Positions 1 to 29,034 of a stretch of 64,000 nucleotides of DNA are shown here, in pieces. A model generated the notes under the pieces. That model was not told where the DNA came from. It searched no databases and worked only from the letters and a program-made list of their open reading frames with translations. Both the position numbers and the translations under genes were made by a program. Position 1 is the first letter of the stretch; every line of letters starts with the position of its first letter. This stretch comes from Perca fluviatilis (lineage: Eukaryota > Chordata > Actinopteri > Perciformes > Percidae): the NCBI RefSeq assembly GCF_010015445.1, contig NC_053115.1, forward strand, positions 6,935,076-6,999,075, read 5' to 3'.

Positions 1-4184
<4,184 letters not shown>

Positions 4185-6430
4185 GGAGCCCAGCTTTGTG
4201 TTCTAAAACACCCTCAACCACCCTTTCTCCCACCCTGTGAAAACTGGGAGAGACTCATTGAGAGTAGCAACATGAAAAATCCACAAACCAAGAAAAAAAA
4301 AGAAAAAACTGAGAAAAAAAGAGGCTTACAAACAAAACCCCACATACACCCTCTCAAACAGTAAGATATATGATACACAGTATTTATTGTAGGTTGTATA
4401 TAGTATCATTCTGTGGATTTCTTTGTACTTATAGAAAAAAAACATGCTCTTTGTGTATAGGTACCTTTGGGGCAAATATTATTGTTATTAATGATGTTGT
4501 TAATTTTATTGTTGCAGTTACTGTCATTACAAAACTTATCTGTCAGCATCAGATGACCTCGGCGACTGGTTGGAATGTGTTATCAGGCATGTAAGCTGTT
4601 AAGAGCGAGCTTTGAAAAGCTCTAACGGGGAAATGAGTTGTTGATAAGGGGTGATGGGATCTCTGTTTTTTTTCATGCTTGCTTTGACGCGATGCCAGGA
4701 CTCTTTTATTTCTGGACACACCAGGAACTCCTGTGGTGCAACCCCCCCATGGCTGCATGCGGACAGAGACTTAATATTGCCAGGGGACCATCGACACATG
4801 GTCCCAGTGATTGTGGGGAAACAATCCTTTTTTCATGGAAACCCAGACGTACAGATGACTGTTCAAATATTTTCACTGGTGTAATTGGGCCTTTTAATAG
4901 GAAACCGGTGCTTGCCACCTTTCTATTTCCTTCCTGATTGGAGGATTGATTGTAAAACGATGCGGCATCTTTGCTACTTCTCAGCCCAGATACTAATTCT
5001 GAGTATTTCAATCTCAATTGTACTCTACTTTGAGTAACCTGCAGCTTTTTCTGGCCATGACGTTTAAATACATAGATGACATACACATAGATAAAAAAAA
5101 AAAGCAAGTAATCAGATCAGTTTTGAATAAATCTATATCTAAATATAGTGGCTGGGTTATTTTCAAATGCAGACCTCCTTTGAACTGAGATTGAGGTGCA
5201 ATAAAGGGTCAAGGTTTTGCACGAAGGGCATTATTCTTTTACTTTCACGGGACATTGGCCGGGGCCAAATGCAACAAGCACACGGGCAAGTTATAGTTGA
5301 CTTCTGTAAAAAAAAACTAATTCAATTCAAGACGAAAGAGGTGCCCAGATCAGGCAGCAGTTGTAAGCTCTGAGCACTCGAGACATCTTTTGTTCTTCCT
5401 TTGACATTCATGTGTGGAAAAAAAAAAAAGATTGCCCATATACACAACAGAGCATTGTAACAATGTTGTGACACTAACCAAAATATTGGGAAGCTGGCTT
5501 TCATTATGTGCATGAACCTGTATTTGTACTGTAATTCTGATACTGTGTGGTCGTTTTTATTTTTTTATTTTTTTCATCTCTAGGGGTGTACAGTATGGTC
5601 TCTGAGGGACGCTCTCGTTACAGGGAAACGGGGAAAACAAATGCCCCTTTTTTCAAATATACCCTGTTTAAAGCATGATGCATCTTTTCATTGACATTTA
5701 TTTAGACTTTGGCAGAGTATTAAGTGAAATTATCTCACGTACTGTATGTGTTTGGATAGCACATAAATAGGGAAAGTATCACACAACGGCGAATCCATTA
5801 TGCAGATAAAGGCAGTTTGGTTTAGATGAGAGGGTTGTTGTTAAAATGTGAATGATAGTTGTATTGATTCAAATTTTTTGCTCTATTAAAAACTTAGTAC
5901 AGCTGTTCTCCAGCAAGTGAAAAATAATGACGTATAAAATATAAAATATTTGACAGGGAAGAAAAACATATCTGGAACAAGGTGCAAATTAATTTTCATA
6001 ACATTCTGACATTTCAAGGCTTTTAATACACCCTGTCTACCTTGTATTGAGACTGTCTTGAATGCCTCTGGGAAGATGCATCCATAATTCATACAGAGGT
6101 ATCTGTATCTGCTCCTCAATTTGGGATGTCTGTCTGCATTCCCAGAATCAATTACAGCTCCAGATTGTCTCCTCCAAACGAGACCGGGGGTTATACAGCA
6201 AAAAAATGCAAAGAAAGGTTGTACAATTTGTTGGTATTTTTAAAAACGTGTCTGTAGTTTTTGAGTGTTTTTGTTTGTTTTGTATTTTTGCATCATCAGA
6301 CTTTATGGAAAAAAAGAAAAAAACTAAATGCACAAAGGTGATGTTCTTGTAATGACTTGTGTAAATTACTCTATCTTCCCTTTCCATTGTTGTTGCTGAC
6401 TAATAAATTAAAGCTCTATATTTTATAAGA
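4185..6430 (+). other. sema3f: Probable sema3f 3'UTR
   Basis: AT-rich, no coding potential or transposon seen from the stop codon to the last good AATAAA. Earlier AATAAA hexamers at 5126-5131 and 5200-5205 could give shorter transcripts. The 3' boundary is inferred from the hexamer only. Confidence 0.5.
6402..6407 (+). promoter_or_regulatory. sema3f: Candidate polyadenylation signal of sema3f
   Basis: AATAAA in CTAATAAATTAAAGC, about 2.2 kb after the stop codon. This is the most distal clear hexamer before the intergenic repeats. Confidence 0.45.
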
Positions 6431-7055
6431 ATGGAATGCTCCCACCCTTCATTGTGATTGGCTTGATACTGGATGTTTTCCATGTTCTGCCCAGAACCCT
6501 CTGGATCCTTGGAATAAAGTTGTACCTGTTAAAGAGATATGTATGCACATTTGTATAAAATATACACATTGCGTTTGTGTTTGTAATGAAACTATTGGAA
6601 GGTAAAACACCTCCAACAAAAGGGAACAGGAGGAGATGTGCAATCTTATTCTATCAGTGTCTTTACCTCTGGTGTCTGATAGGTATTGATTATTCAAGTT
6701 CCTAATCCCCATCAGTTATATGTTCAGTACTTAAAAATTAATTAACTCAGATTATAAGTGTTCAATAGTGCTAGATAATCAGAATATACCTGTGAGAGAT
6801 TGATAGGGTTGTAAATCAATATTCATTTCTCAGCAAGTTGACCAGAGACATTCAGCCTTTGGAAAATTACTATAAACACACCATTTTGCATTTTCAACTA
6901 AATAGTGTTAAAATAAATATATATATATATTTCAACAAGCCATTGACAAAACTGAGTTATTTACTTTATGATGTATTCTGTCTTTATTAGACATAATTAC
7001 CGATGTGTCGTGTACATACTCTTTTGAAAATCTAATTTATTTTTGTCCTTTACAG

Positions 7056-7403
7056 CAGTGTTTCTCAAATACGTGTACTCCTAGGGGTACTTTGGAGCAC
7101 TGCAGGGGTATGTGAGATTTTTTTAAAATATGTTAATTTAAAAATATCAGTCATGCATAATTCCCTGAAAAGATTATACTATAATAGTAAATTAATTTTG
7201 TAATGAATTTAAACATTTGAAGTAGCATTTAAATGTTTTTCAGTTACAAAGTTGTAGTTTAGTCAGTCAGACAGGGCTGGTGCAGCGCCTTTATATAGGC
7301 TTTTTTTCCGCCCCAAAAAAATACTTTGCGCTGGTCAGGGTGTACTTGGCACAGAGAATATTTCACAGGGGGTACATTATTGAAAAAAGTTTGAGAACCA
7401 CTG
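7056..7403. mobile_element. hAT-type MITE
   Basis: Ends CAGTGTTTCTCAAA and (inverted) CAGTGGTTCTCAAA, flanked by an exact 8-bp duplication CTTTACAG at 7048-7055 and 7404-7411. 8-bp target duplications and CAGTG ends are hallmarks of hAT elements. 348 bp, no transposase. Confidence 0.88.
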
Positions 7404-7411
7404 CTTTACAG

Positions 7412-10143
7412 GCTACAATAAATAGGTCGTTTTTTTTTGGAGGACATCTTGACATGTTACAGTACGAAATGCACAGGTGTAAATAATTGAATCATGGCTG
7501 AAATCCATTTAGCCGCTTCAGTGGCTCACTATCACACTGTTGTGGTTTAACTAGGACACATGAATAGAACAGAGCCATCGGTGATGTTATTAGTAACACC
7601 TGTGCTTGTCCTATGAAAAGTCAAAAGTTCTTTTGTGAGGCGCTTGTATCCTTTTTCAGAGGTTTCAACTGCGGACCTCTCATCTGGGGACCCCAGCTCT
7701 GCCAGCCAATGGGAAGAGAGTAGGGTCCCCAGGCATCAGGTGTGTCATTACCTTAGCGGCCTGGTGTTCCTAAAACCTTATTTAGGCAAAACAGATTTGG
7801 AAACTTTCAAGTTTTTCCGCTCAAAAATTTAAGTAGCATTAATGTAATGATGTCAGGTAGTAAACAGCTAAATAGTCTTCCTTGTTGTGTGTCAGGTGTT
7901 AAGGAAATACTATTCTACATCACCTAAACAAATACTACCCAGTTGACATTAAAATTGTATGTACTTTTACTTGAGTAAAATGTCTTTAAAGCAACGGTCC
8001 TTTTTCTGGAGTAAAGTCTTCTAGTACTCTTCCACTTGGAAATGACACTGCCCCTTTAAAGTCCCCCAGACACGTTTTAAAGTATGTAAAAATACTCTAC
8101 TTCTCCCTCGTTGAGAAATTCTGAATCTGGTCTTGCGCACCACCGCTCCTTGCGCTAGGTTGACCGATAAAAGAGCAGTGCACATCAAGATGGATAGAAA
8201 CATCGGAAAGATTCAGCCATAGATGTTCAGCTTCAGACAGGACGGCGGCTTAGTGACAGTTTTGAAGTCCTGTCTGAACCGGCATCAGTCAGACCCAGAC
8301 CCAGTCTGTTGTGCACCAAAATTGGCTACTAGCAGACATATCAGAATGGTAAGTGTAGTAGTAGTGCTACTACCACCATTGTTATCCTCTGTTCATCTAT
8401 TGACCAATATTCCATGAATCTGCATGTTTCCGACTATCACGATCTATCCACTATCAAAAGTACGTGGAGGCAAGTCTGGCTCACAGCACCCAAGGGGAAC
8501 AGGCTGTTTTCAGGTCAGAGTAATGTGCTTCATTCAAGCTCATTAGGGTTTCTGTACCTCATTAAAAGACTAATGGTAGAATTGGCCTTTAATCAGACCA
8601 AGATTGACTCACATTCTTCCATAACAATACAGGTCAGCAGCAAATTGGCAGAGAGGAGGAGAGGAAGAGAAGGTAAAACGCCACTAGGGAAGAGCACAGG
8701 ATGGGAATACATGGAGTATTAGAATGTTAGAAGATAACCTCATGTCAGCACTGTATAAAATGTGATGCATGTAGATCCTTGTTTGGGGACCTGAATATGC
8801 TCTTCATGTAATGTGTATGTTTTCCCACAAAAGAGAATTGCTCAATTTAGCCCCGATGACATAGTGTAAAAAGTGAAGATGAGAACATGTCTGGAGACAT
8901 CATTTTACCCTTAGCAGGGGTTTGTTTCAGGACAAAGCAGAAAAAGGCCAGATGGTTTGGAAAACCATCACAAAGCATTCCAAGCATCAGATGACATGTG
9001 GGTTTGAGAGAATTCTGTTGTCCCCTTTTTCATTCTGCCTCATAGACGGAGCTCTGTTCACTTTGCTTATCTGATCCCTACTAAGGAGCAGCATAGCAGA
9101 CGAGGAGAGTCAGGGTGGCAGTTTGACAGTCCAGGGTCAGCCTCCCCCGTAGTGGCTCTTAAAATTCTATCTGCATCACTTCAAATCCAGCCATCTCCCC
9201 CTCTGTATATTAGAAACTGGCTTAAAACCAAGAGACTGATCCACATTTTGGAAATTCAAAACCACCCACAACAAAGGTTGACCCAGCCGAATCTGATCAG
9301 ACATTTCTGTGCACCATTCTTACAATACAACAAAGATGTATTTCTGTGGAGCGTAATCTCCACAGCGGCATATCACATGACATAATGACAAGCAATGGCA
9401 TAACTACCATCATTCAATGGACTTTTTTCAGATGCGGAATCCGGGTCTGTCTTATCGTTGAGTCCAATCTGGTGCTCGGTGGCTCAGAGGCAGTCGTGGC
9501 ATTCTGTGGTTATTTGCTTCATCTCTCTCACAGTGAGAGCTGTCGGACACTTACTGCATTGTTGCAAAAGTTGGAGAGTGAGAGGCAGAAGTTTGGCATG
9601 CCATGGAACTGGTTCACAGGCATCCTTCTGAAGACCTACAGACCTGGCCACTTTTAAATACTAAACTCAGTCCATTGATGACATGATGAGCTGACATTAA
9701 TTTGAGGCCTCAACCTGGGATTTGTCACAAACTGGGTTACAGAGTTTAGCTCTTAAAGTGACTGCCTGTTTTATTTGATGCATCACCCCATATTCTGGCC
9801 TTGACGAACTCCAAGTTCTCATATTGTCAGACTTTCTCATGCAATAACCATGTGCAGATGAGACTCTCTGGAAAGTGTGGAATAGCCATTGTCGACCACC
9901 GGTGCCTTCTAAAATAAATTAGAGAAAAGAGGGAGCAACACTGCTCTCTGTTGCCTCTATGTAATGACAGCAGCAGTCCTGCTTACAGCTGCATTACATG
10001 TTGTCAACCAGCAGATGGCAGGATTTTCATTTACAAATGTGCACAATTAACAGGCCCATACAGTAAGAATGAAATCGTAACAGTTTGTACCATGATGTTA
10101 TATAGCTTCAAACATTTTTTGCAGAATAATATTTGGAAATAGT
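7412..10143. other. Intergenic, no gene seen
   Basis: No exon, RNA gene or clear transposon recognised. One small hairpin is visible: 12-base perfect arms TTCAGACAGGAC at 8232-8243 and its complement at 8267-8278. Confidence 0.5.
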
Positions 10144-10473
10144 CAGTGCTGGAAGAAGTACTTAGATAATTTACTTAGTATAAGTACAAATATAACATTC
10201 TAAAAATAATCCATTACAAATCTGAATTAAAAATCCTATAGTAAAAGTACATAAGTATTATCAATAAAATGCACTTGGTATTTGAGATGCGCCTGGTCTC
10301 CTTGTGTAATAATGCTTCTATAACCTCAACCCTGTCATGCACAATCAAGTTATAGACATCCTTTTTTTCAGGGCAGCCTGGGCTATCAGGATATGTATGC
10401 TGCAGGGATGTCACATACATGTATAAATTGTTATATGACTATAAAGACAAAAGAAAAAACTACACAGAAAGAG

Positions 10474-10553
10474 ACCAAACAACTAATCGATTAATCGAGA
10501 AAAAAAATCAACAGATTAATCGACTATGAAAATAATCATTAGTTGCAGCCCTA
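10474..10553. mobile_element. hAT element end (TAGGGCTGCAAC type)
   Basis: Read on the - strand it begins TAGGGCTGCAACTAATGATT and continues with ATTAATCGATTAG motifs, a widespread teleost hAT terminus. Only one end was found, inside the mosaic. Confidence 0.55.
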
Positions 10554-10840
10554 GTATTCAGACCCTTTACTTAAGTAAAAATACTAATACCACACTGTAA
10601 AAGTCCTGCATTGAAAACGTTACATAAGTAAAAGTATGTAAGTATCATTAGAACAAATGTACTTCAAGTAGTAAAAGTAAAAGTACTCAATGCAAACATT
10701 TTAGAAAACAGGAAATGATCCAAACTGTCAATTTCTGTCAATCAGCTAAGTGTTTAATCAGCTAATCATTTCAGCTGTACTTGTAGGGCAATATATTGTT
10801 GGGTAGTTTGATTTACAATAAAATAAACACTTACCTGCTA

Positions 10841-10976
10841 AATTTCTATGCAATTATCTAATCAACCAATCACATGGCAGCTGCTTCAATGCATTTAGGG
10901 GTGTGGTCCAGGTCTAGAATGTCAGAATGGGAAAGAAAGGTGATCTAAGCAACTTTGAGCGTGGCCAGACGGGCAC
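10841..10976 (+). mobile_element. Fragment of a Tc1-like transposon 5' region
   Basis: Contains AATCAACCAATCACATGGCA and GGGAAAGAAAGGTGATCTAA, followed by TTTGAGCGTGGC. This resembles the start of a common fish Tc1-like transposase gene (GKKGDL..FERG). The rest of the gene is missing. Confidence 0.55.
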
Positions 10977-11592
10977 TGAAATGTAGTGGAGTAGAAGTAG
11001 AAAGTGACATGAAAAGAAAAGACTCAAGTAAAGTACCAGTACCTCAAATTTGTACTTAAGTACAGTACTTGAGTAAATGTACTTAGTTACATTCCACCAC
11101 TGACAGTAACTGTAGCTGTCAAATAAATGTAGTGGAATAAAAAGTAGTAGGAGTATTTACCTCTGAATTATGGTGGAGTCAAAGTATAAAGTTAAGTAGA
11201 AGAACCGTAAAAGTGTACTTAAGTAACTAATTGTAAATAGTTACCTTCTACTGGAACTAGTGGTTTTACACTACATCATTGAAATTCATATAAAGTGTTG
11301 CAGTCAGCTATGAAATATTAGGTTCTGTTGATTTTTGCTATTTAATATTGTGCAGGTAATTGATTTGGGAAAAGTTTCATTAAAAAAGTTTACTATTAAT
11401 ACACTTTAAATGTAAAATCTGTTTCCCAGCATTCTAATGCATAGTGTGTCTTCTGCCACTGATCCTCTAAAACCTCATTTAACCAATCTGTCTTATAATA
11501 CAAAACTTAATAACTGTAGGTGGATGAAAAGCTATGGATGCTTTTGGATTTTTTGACGTTTCAAAATTGAAGCTGTTCTACACAGACGCTAA

Positions 11593-12055
11593 CATTGTAA
11601 GTAAGTAAGTAAGTCAAATTTATTTTTATAGCACATTTAAAAACAGCTTGCACTGACCAAAGTGCTGTACATAGCGTATTAACCACAGAATAATAAAATA
11701 AAATAAATACACTTACAGATCAGTGATTTAAGCTTAGACATCAAGAGACAAACATTTAATTACAGAGGACAGGGTAAGACAATTAAAACACAGGGAAGGC
11801 CAATGTTAATAGGTGAGTTTTGAGCCTGGTTTTGAATATTGTAATTGAAGGGGCATTTCTGATGTCAGGTGGCAGTTGGTTCCACAGCTGAGGGCCAGCA
11901 ACAGAAAAGGCTCTGTCACCTTTTTGCTTAGGCCGAGACCGTGGGACATGGAGGAGACCTTGACTGGAGGATCTGAGGGACCTGGGGGCTACATGGGGAT
12001 GAATGATATCAGCTATGTAGCTGGGGGCCAGGGTGTGAAGAGCTGACATTGATTA
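11593..12055 (-). mobile_element. 5'-truncated L2-like LINE, 3' end
   Basis: On the - strand, 12049-11783 is an 88-codon open frame matching the end of a fish L2/CR1-type ORF2: key stretches RSLRSSSQGLLHVPRSR, KGDRAFSVAGPQLWNQLP and FKTRLKTHLLTLAF. It is followed by a short 3' tail with AAGTGCT..ATAAAAATAAATTTG and ends in a (TTAC)n repeat at 11598-11615, typical of L2-type target-primed insertions. Everything upstream of the last 0.27 kb of ORF2 is absent, so it is a dead copy. Confidence 0.85.
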
Positions 12056-12999
12056 CAGTTAATTACTGAAATAACTGTTACATTATAGACGTGTTTTCTG
12101 CAGAACCTCCGTGGCATTGAGAGAGCTGAGACAGTAAAATCTAAGGGGAGTTGTTGTGATTGATTGCTTTTTAACCTCTATATGCCAATAAATCAATGCT
12201 ACACATCCCATCCCATTCATCACTATCATAATTCTTTGCTTGAAATATTGTCATCGAGTTCCATAAAAAAGCCCGACACATCAATCGAAGTGAATGGAAA
12301 CACTACCGATGAGTTGTGTAAGTAGAATCATTCTTGCTTGCTGTCGCTCAAGTACTATATATCGATTGCAACTACGTTACTCCTACCACAATGTGCGGTA
12401 GCTATCTTAGCTATTAACTTAGTTAGTACACACGTTTGGTTTTGCCAGGAGGATGTAATATTTTGTAAAACACTCTGTTCCTCTCGGCAAGGACAGACTC
12501 TGATCAGTAGCCTTTCATCTCTAGATTGCTGGTTGAGAGAAACAGGAAACTGACACTTCTCCCATCCTACCATTCTTAATGAAGTCATCCAACGACACAG
12601 AGTATCCTCCTGAGTCCAGATGAGTGTATGGATGGCTGCATACCATTGTACAATGGGCATGGAAAAGAGAAAATCTCCCAAGAGGAAGCCTATTGAAAAC
12701 CCAGAGGGCTTAGAGAGTGAGCTCTGTGCATCATTATTCCAACAAGATGCAATTCAAGTATCTTGGAAAGTGTCACCAAATGGCCCTGCTGGGATTTTTC
12801 GAACACGAGTTCACACCCCACCAGGATGGCTTCTGCTAATTGAGAGCGCGTAAAACAGATGCTCTCCTCTGGGTTAGTGGGAAAGCAGAGTGTGATGACG
12901 CAGGCTGTTTCCCACATTTTCTCTAAATAATCCTGCAGATCTGCAGTGCTATTCACTCTCTGTCTACTAAGAAAAGAAATTATGAGGATTACAGATGAA
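12056..12999. other. Intergenic, no gene seen
   Basis: Between the L2 fragment and the presumed camkv 3' end. Open frames here are short and show no recognisable protein. Confidence 0.5.
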
Positions 13000-13019
13000 T
13001 AAACAGGTGAATTATAATT

Positions 13020-13025
13020 TTTATT
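13020..13025 (-). promoter_or_regulatory. camkv: Candidate polyadenylation signal of camkv
   Basis: TTTATT on the + strand is AATAAA on the camkv strand, about 2.56 kb after the stop. Another AATAAA lies at 13241-13246. Choice between them is inferred. Confidence 0.4.
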
Positions 13026-13730
13026 ACCATCAAAGTCATCAACTCAATCAAGGAGTACAGTACAGAGCTCACAAATGCAAGACAGGACCTACATGTGACC
13101 ACTGGTCCTGGCAAACATCACATCTACAAATATGCCTGTAAGTGCATGGTAAAATGAACAGACATGGAATACTAAATACAGTAAGAAATGTATTGGGGGA
13201 AAAAGCTTGCTTTAAACTGTGTAACAGTGTTCAAACAGTATTTATTTGCCATCTAAACAAAGAGAACGGACTACATGAAATAATCAATTCACATAAAAAT
13301 CTCTGATATTCTTCTTTAAGCCTCTCGTTAAAATCTAAATATTTATCTTAAACAATGTAAGAAATGATATAGTGGTATAATCATAATGATTAGTGTGTCT
13401 ACCCATCTACCTTAGCACAAATTAAAAGGAGATACAGTACATGTATAAATAAAAAGACTGCAAAAACAAAGTCAAACTTGAGATTCTACGGATTATAAAG
13501 GTGATACATTTTCTCCAGAGCCCCCTTTTTTTTTAAATCTGAAATGCACATTTTCTTATAAATTCACAGGTGTTCACACTTAACAACAGATTGGGTCGAG
13601 TCGGACAAAGTGGCTGTGAACGAGCCATAACATATTATACTCTAATTATATCATCTAACAATAGTATTGACAATGTGGCTGCTGTTTTAATGAAAACCCA
13701 TAGTTCTGTTTGGTTAGCCCATGGAAATCC

Positions 13731-13837
<107 letters not shown>

Positions 13838-15582
13838 TATCTGACTGCAGCCATGTGTTACTTAAGTGGCCCTGATGGGCTTGACAGCTGGCAAGGACTA
13901 TAGACTTCCACTTACAGGTACATCGACTGTATCGAAAGGACACCAGGAATCACAGTTTCTGCAGCCGTTCAAATATTGCTCAATTTCCTCTAGAGTGATT
14001 ACAGAGAACTTTTTCTGTAGCTCATTATTAATACTCGAGGGGACCAGTGACAAGAAAGGAAAGATTGTTATTACTGTTTATCAAGTATAAGGAGAAACAT
14101 CTATGGAATCAACACATGACTGAAAGAGTCAAAAAAACAACAACAAAAAGAAATATGGCAATAACAAAATCCAAATAAATACACAATAAGTTCAGAAATG
14201 TCAAACATATGCTTCATATAATATATATATATGTATATAGGTCAACAAAGCTGAGTTGGTGAAGGTGACCCTAGTTACCACAAAGTCAAAACGATTAATC
14301 TCTCCCTAAAACGCCGCATGTGGTCAGTTAATGCACATTTTGTTTTACAGTTACAACCAAATAATAAGACATATGTGACATTTTGAGTCAATAACCGAAG
14401 ACGAAGGACATGATTAAATCAAAGTAGATACAAGTAGACCAAGAAAAAAACAGTTATTGTCACGTGATGAATAAATCATGTCATGGAGTTTCTAAAAATG
14501 AAAAGCTACAAATTAATTTGGATGCATAGAACTGCTATGTAATGAAGACTGTTTTTTAGTTTTTTTTCATATGACTTACATTGACAGCAGGGGTGCTAAA
14601 TGAACAGTGGTAATAGACAGCATAATGTATAGTGCTTTTGAAAAAAAACATTAGCCTCGGCATGGCTTGTGGCAAGAGACGAGGGTGCTGTTTACTGCAT
14701 TAAGATGAAGTTTGGCAGTAGCACATCCTTATCCACCAAGTGGCTGTAAATGTAAAACGAACAGCAAAAAGTGAGAACGCATGCTGTTTTGGCTACTTCT
14801 ACAAAGGTCTCTATATACAGAATCTTTACACTTACAGCTATTAGGTTCTTTCCTGAGCAGGAAGTAAGCAAAGGAACATAGTGTTTGTGTGTGTGCTTAT
14901 GTGTGAAGCTGCCTACTTCAAAATACAGTACTGGGCATAATAACTCCCAGTCACCAATCTCAGCATTGTTTAACGTACAATAACTGGTTAGTGTAGACTT
15001 GAACAAATAAGAAAGATAAGCATATTTTCCCTGTGACAGGAATATGTGATCTTCTTCATGTGTGAGGACCAGCACTTACTGAGTATCACGGTACAAGGTC
15101 AACATTTCAGAAGCAAAACTTTCCACTGATTCTAAGAACAAATACTGTAATTGCAAGACTGGCAGAGGGAAGTTTCCCAAGTTGGCTCATTAAAAAGGAA
15201 TCAAAGCCGTTTTCAGCACAATTATGTCTTCCTATATTCTCTTATCGCTAAGAGAACAATAAGAAAGAAGACTTTAGCTGCAAGCCACAGCTCGACAGTA
15301 AATCTGTTTTTTGCCCCTTAAACTCAAATGTGCGGAGAAAGATGGTTTATATAACCTGACATAAAACACCGGAGGGTCAGTGAAAAAAGACACAATAAAT
15401 GTAGAAAGAAAGCCAATGCAGCGCAGCACTCGGGAAAGGTAGCACACAGCCTCCATGAGATGATACTAATGCTGCAAGTGAGAGAGAAGCAGAGTCTGTG
15501 TCACCATGCTAGCAGGTAATGTACAGTGTGCAGGAGTTGGTGGGGACTGCAGAGGTCACGCAGGAAGGGGGGGTGGGGGGGT

Positions 15583-25554
<9,972 letters not shown>

Positions 25555-25567
25555 GGCCACTCCTGAC

Positions 25568-26454
<887 letters not shown>

Positions 26455-26756
26455 ACGCGCGCAACCAAAGTGTGCATGTGTGTGGTTAAAACCTAGAATC
26501 TTGTCTATAGCTCAAAAGAAACATCCACATGCTTTACGTTTTTCAGAGTTGGAACATCTGATAACAATGAATTTTGATTTTAACAAATCCCTTAAATGAA
26601 CCCCTTTTTTTGTATGACCAAGACATGTACTAAGCAAAACACGTGAACAGTAATACGGTTGAAAAGTGCTCTCTAAACAACTATGGTGACCTATGTAGGC
26701 AGGCTCAATAGCTACGCATTAGACTTTAGATTTGGGGCAGTGTTGGGGAGTAGAGT

Positions 26757-26945
26757 TGTTAAATCAAGGCTGAAGACCTATCTTTTTGATGTTGCCTTTC
26801 TTTAAATAATCGTCCTTATACTGCACTGTAACTTTTATTCTCGTATTTTATCTGTTTTTAATGTTTTTAATCGTTTTTATGTAAAGCACTTTGAATTTCC
26901 CTGTTGCTGAAATGTGCTATACAAATAAAGCTGCCTTGCCTTGCC
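26757..26945 (+). mobile_element. L2-like LINE 3' end
   Basis: Begins GTTGTTAAATCAAGGCTGAA, the end of an ORF2 (LKSRLKTYLF-type region), and contains GTAAAGCACTTTGAATTTCC and GCTATACAAATAAAGC. It ends in a short (CCTTG)n tail. It is about 190 bp long, so it is a severely 5'-truncated copy. Confidence 0.75.
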
Positions 26946-27389
26946 TACATGTAGTATTGTATTTCATGGTGGCTGTTGCATAGCTTAGCTATTTTCAATT
27001 TTTTTTCAACTGACTAATTTTGAACTAGTGTGAATATTCTGTATATTCTGGATAAAAAAAATATTTATTAATGAGCCATACAAGATCAATCTGCGGTCTA
27101 GGTAATGGATGTCCACATGCAAATGAGAGCAGCCAACATAAGAAGTATAGAGTTATGTGTAAAAAGGTCAATCTGTTCACTGTTGCTCCACGAATTATTT
27201 AAAATCAATATATTGAATGGATACGAAAAGGACTCAAGGTGATAGTATTGTATACTGACTGTTAGGTTCCTGGACCTATATACTAAGTCTAGTATGGATG
27301 TGTTATTATTTGATTTACTATAGATAGACAGAAAGGAAGAAGATAGATGGAAAAGAAAGAGAGGGGGAAAAAAAATGTAAATGTGTGTG

Positions 27390-27670
27390 TATGCATGTAT
27401 GTATGCATCTGTGCCTGTGTATGCATGGGTATATGTGAGCTGTAGGTAGGTAGATATACGGTGTATGTGTATGTAAAGAAGAATTGTGTTAAATTGTTTT
27501 GTATGTAACTAAAGGATAAAAATACAGAAAGGAGGTAGGACTAGAAAAGTTTGTTTATGAACTTCTTCCTACGTCTTTTTGAACATGGGAATTTCTTATT
27601 TGAATTACTTATAATAATTTTAGTAGATTGTGCTGAGAAGTACATGTCCTTATTTATCTGTCATTTTAAT

Positions 27671-27715
<45 letters not shown>

Positions 27716-27730
27716 ATATATATATATTTT
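27390..27730. repeat. Low-complexity TATG/AT-rich tract
   Basis: GTATGCATG-type degenerate repeats at 27395-27480 and (TA)n-(TATG)n-(TA)n at 27673-27727. Open frames across it are compositional artefacts. Confidence 0.8.
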
Positions 27731-27839
27731 ATTTTTACATGTTCAAATAAACTACTACTAAAAAAAACTACTACTACTATGAACAGACTTGTAATCCGAT
27801 GTAAATGAACGAGGTTGTGCACTGAGCTGTTAAAATAAC

Positions 27840-28075
27840 AATGAAATGCTGCGCTATTGACTTTTGTTGGTCAATGGCCCAATCACTTCCAGCTTCCTCA
27901 AGATGCACCTGAACACACCTCCCTGTAAGACCAGCACGCCCATTGGCGCAAAGATGGGTGCATGATGCAGGTGCATTCGCTATTTAAACGACATGTGCGC
28001 TGGATGGTCTTAAAAAAGCAAAGACACTTGCATCAGGCTTTGCGCTGCGCTGCGCCAGGTGCAATATAGGACCCA
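27840..28075. repeat. Dispersed-repeat-like segment with TGCGC motifs
   Basis: Contains GACCAGCACGCCCATTGGCG and TTTGCGCTGCGCTGCGCCAG, similar to a common teleost DNA-transposon repeat. The ends were not defined and the class is uncertain. Confidence 0.35.
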
Positions 28076-29034
28076 TAATGTTTATTGTCCCACCCATCTG
28101 TTAGAGGAAATGTACGCCCATGTGTAAATGTGGTAAATGCTTTGGCTCAGTAAAGTTATTCTGCAAAGAAGAAAGAAAGATTCTGCAGGACCAGTGGCTT
28201 AAATGGAAGTAATTCTGAGTAAGTCCGACAGAAGAAAGGCATTAAGTAGCATGTAGGGAAAATCTATATTACGCTAGAAAACATTTATATTCAGCAAGTC
28301 CACAAGAGAGTTGTTGCACTGTGGAGAGGGAAAATAGATTAGAGAAAAAGAGAGTGAAAGAGCAATGCTGATGATGAGGAAATCGAATACATCTAATGAA
28401 GACATCCATCTGATAAACAAAGCCGTTGTGGTTTTGGAAAAGCTTTCTGAGCACACTCAGTGGAGACCTTTATTTTACAGGTTCACGATGAAACTGTAAA
28501 ATATAAGTTAGACTGTGGGGACATGAACATTCACAGAGATCCAAAACCAGATTATCAAAGAGACAAAGTATCTCTGACAGCCACTCCCATTTTAAAAAGT
28601 GTGACTTCCTCTAATGGATGAAGAATTTGTGAAGCATTTCAAGTGGAAACAGCAGGCGGTGGTATCATATAACAGAGGCTGCATAATGGGCCTATTTGGA
28701 CTGACCACCATCAGCAACATTCAAGCATTATCACCCCATTTTCTGACTGTTATCTGCCCTTCGAGAGCACCAATCGATGGCGTGTGATGCTTTATGGCCC
28801 AGTGTGTGACCTGGGTCTGCCAGCTTGGGCGACAATGCTATATCACCACAGATTTTTTTTTGCAGATGCAGTGAAGATTTACAGGATGGAAGATGGATAG
28901 TGATAAAGATTTTGGGCTTATTAAGCAAGCGCAGCACCTCTTCCAGCCAGGCGAGCAGTGGAGCAAATTCGTTTTTTGTTGTGTCTGTTGAAATCGATGA
29001 GGAACTCTTGTAGCGCTTGTGTCTGAGCGAAGCT
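28076..29034. other. Intergenic, no gene seen
   Basis: AT-rich unique-looking sequence left of the foldback element; nothing recognisable. Confidence 0.45.

Larger units (their letters stand above)
10144..11240. mobile_element. Mosaic of hAT-like 'AAGTACTTTTAC' element pieces
   Basis: Starts CAGTGCTGGAAGAAGTACT and has an inverted partner AGTTACATTCCACCACTG ending at 11102. The interior repeats AAGTAAAAGTACT-type motifs, and a second copy of the 5' part begins near 10554. A related tail continues to about 11240. No 8-bp duplication matches across the outer ends, so this looks rearranged. Similar sequence occurs at 23693-23750 and inside 33184-34905. Confidence 0.6.

Noticed and set aside
10144..11102. 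Single intact hAT element
   Set aside because: Outer ends look like hAT termini but the 8-bp flanks do not match and the interior is a mosaic of other elements.
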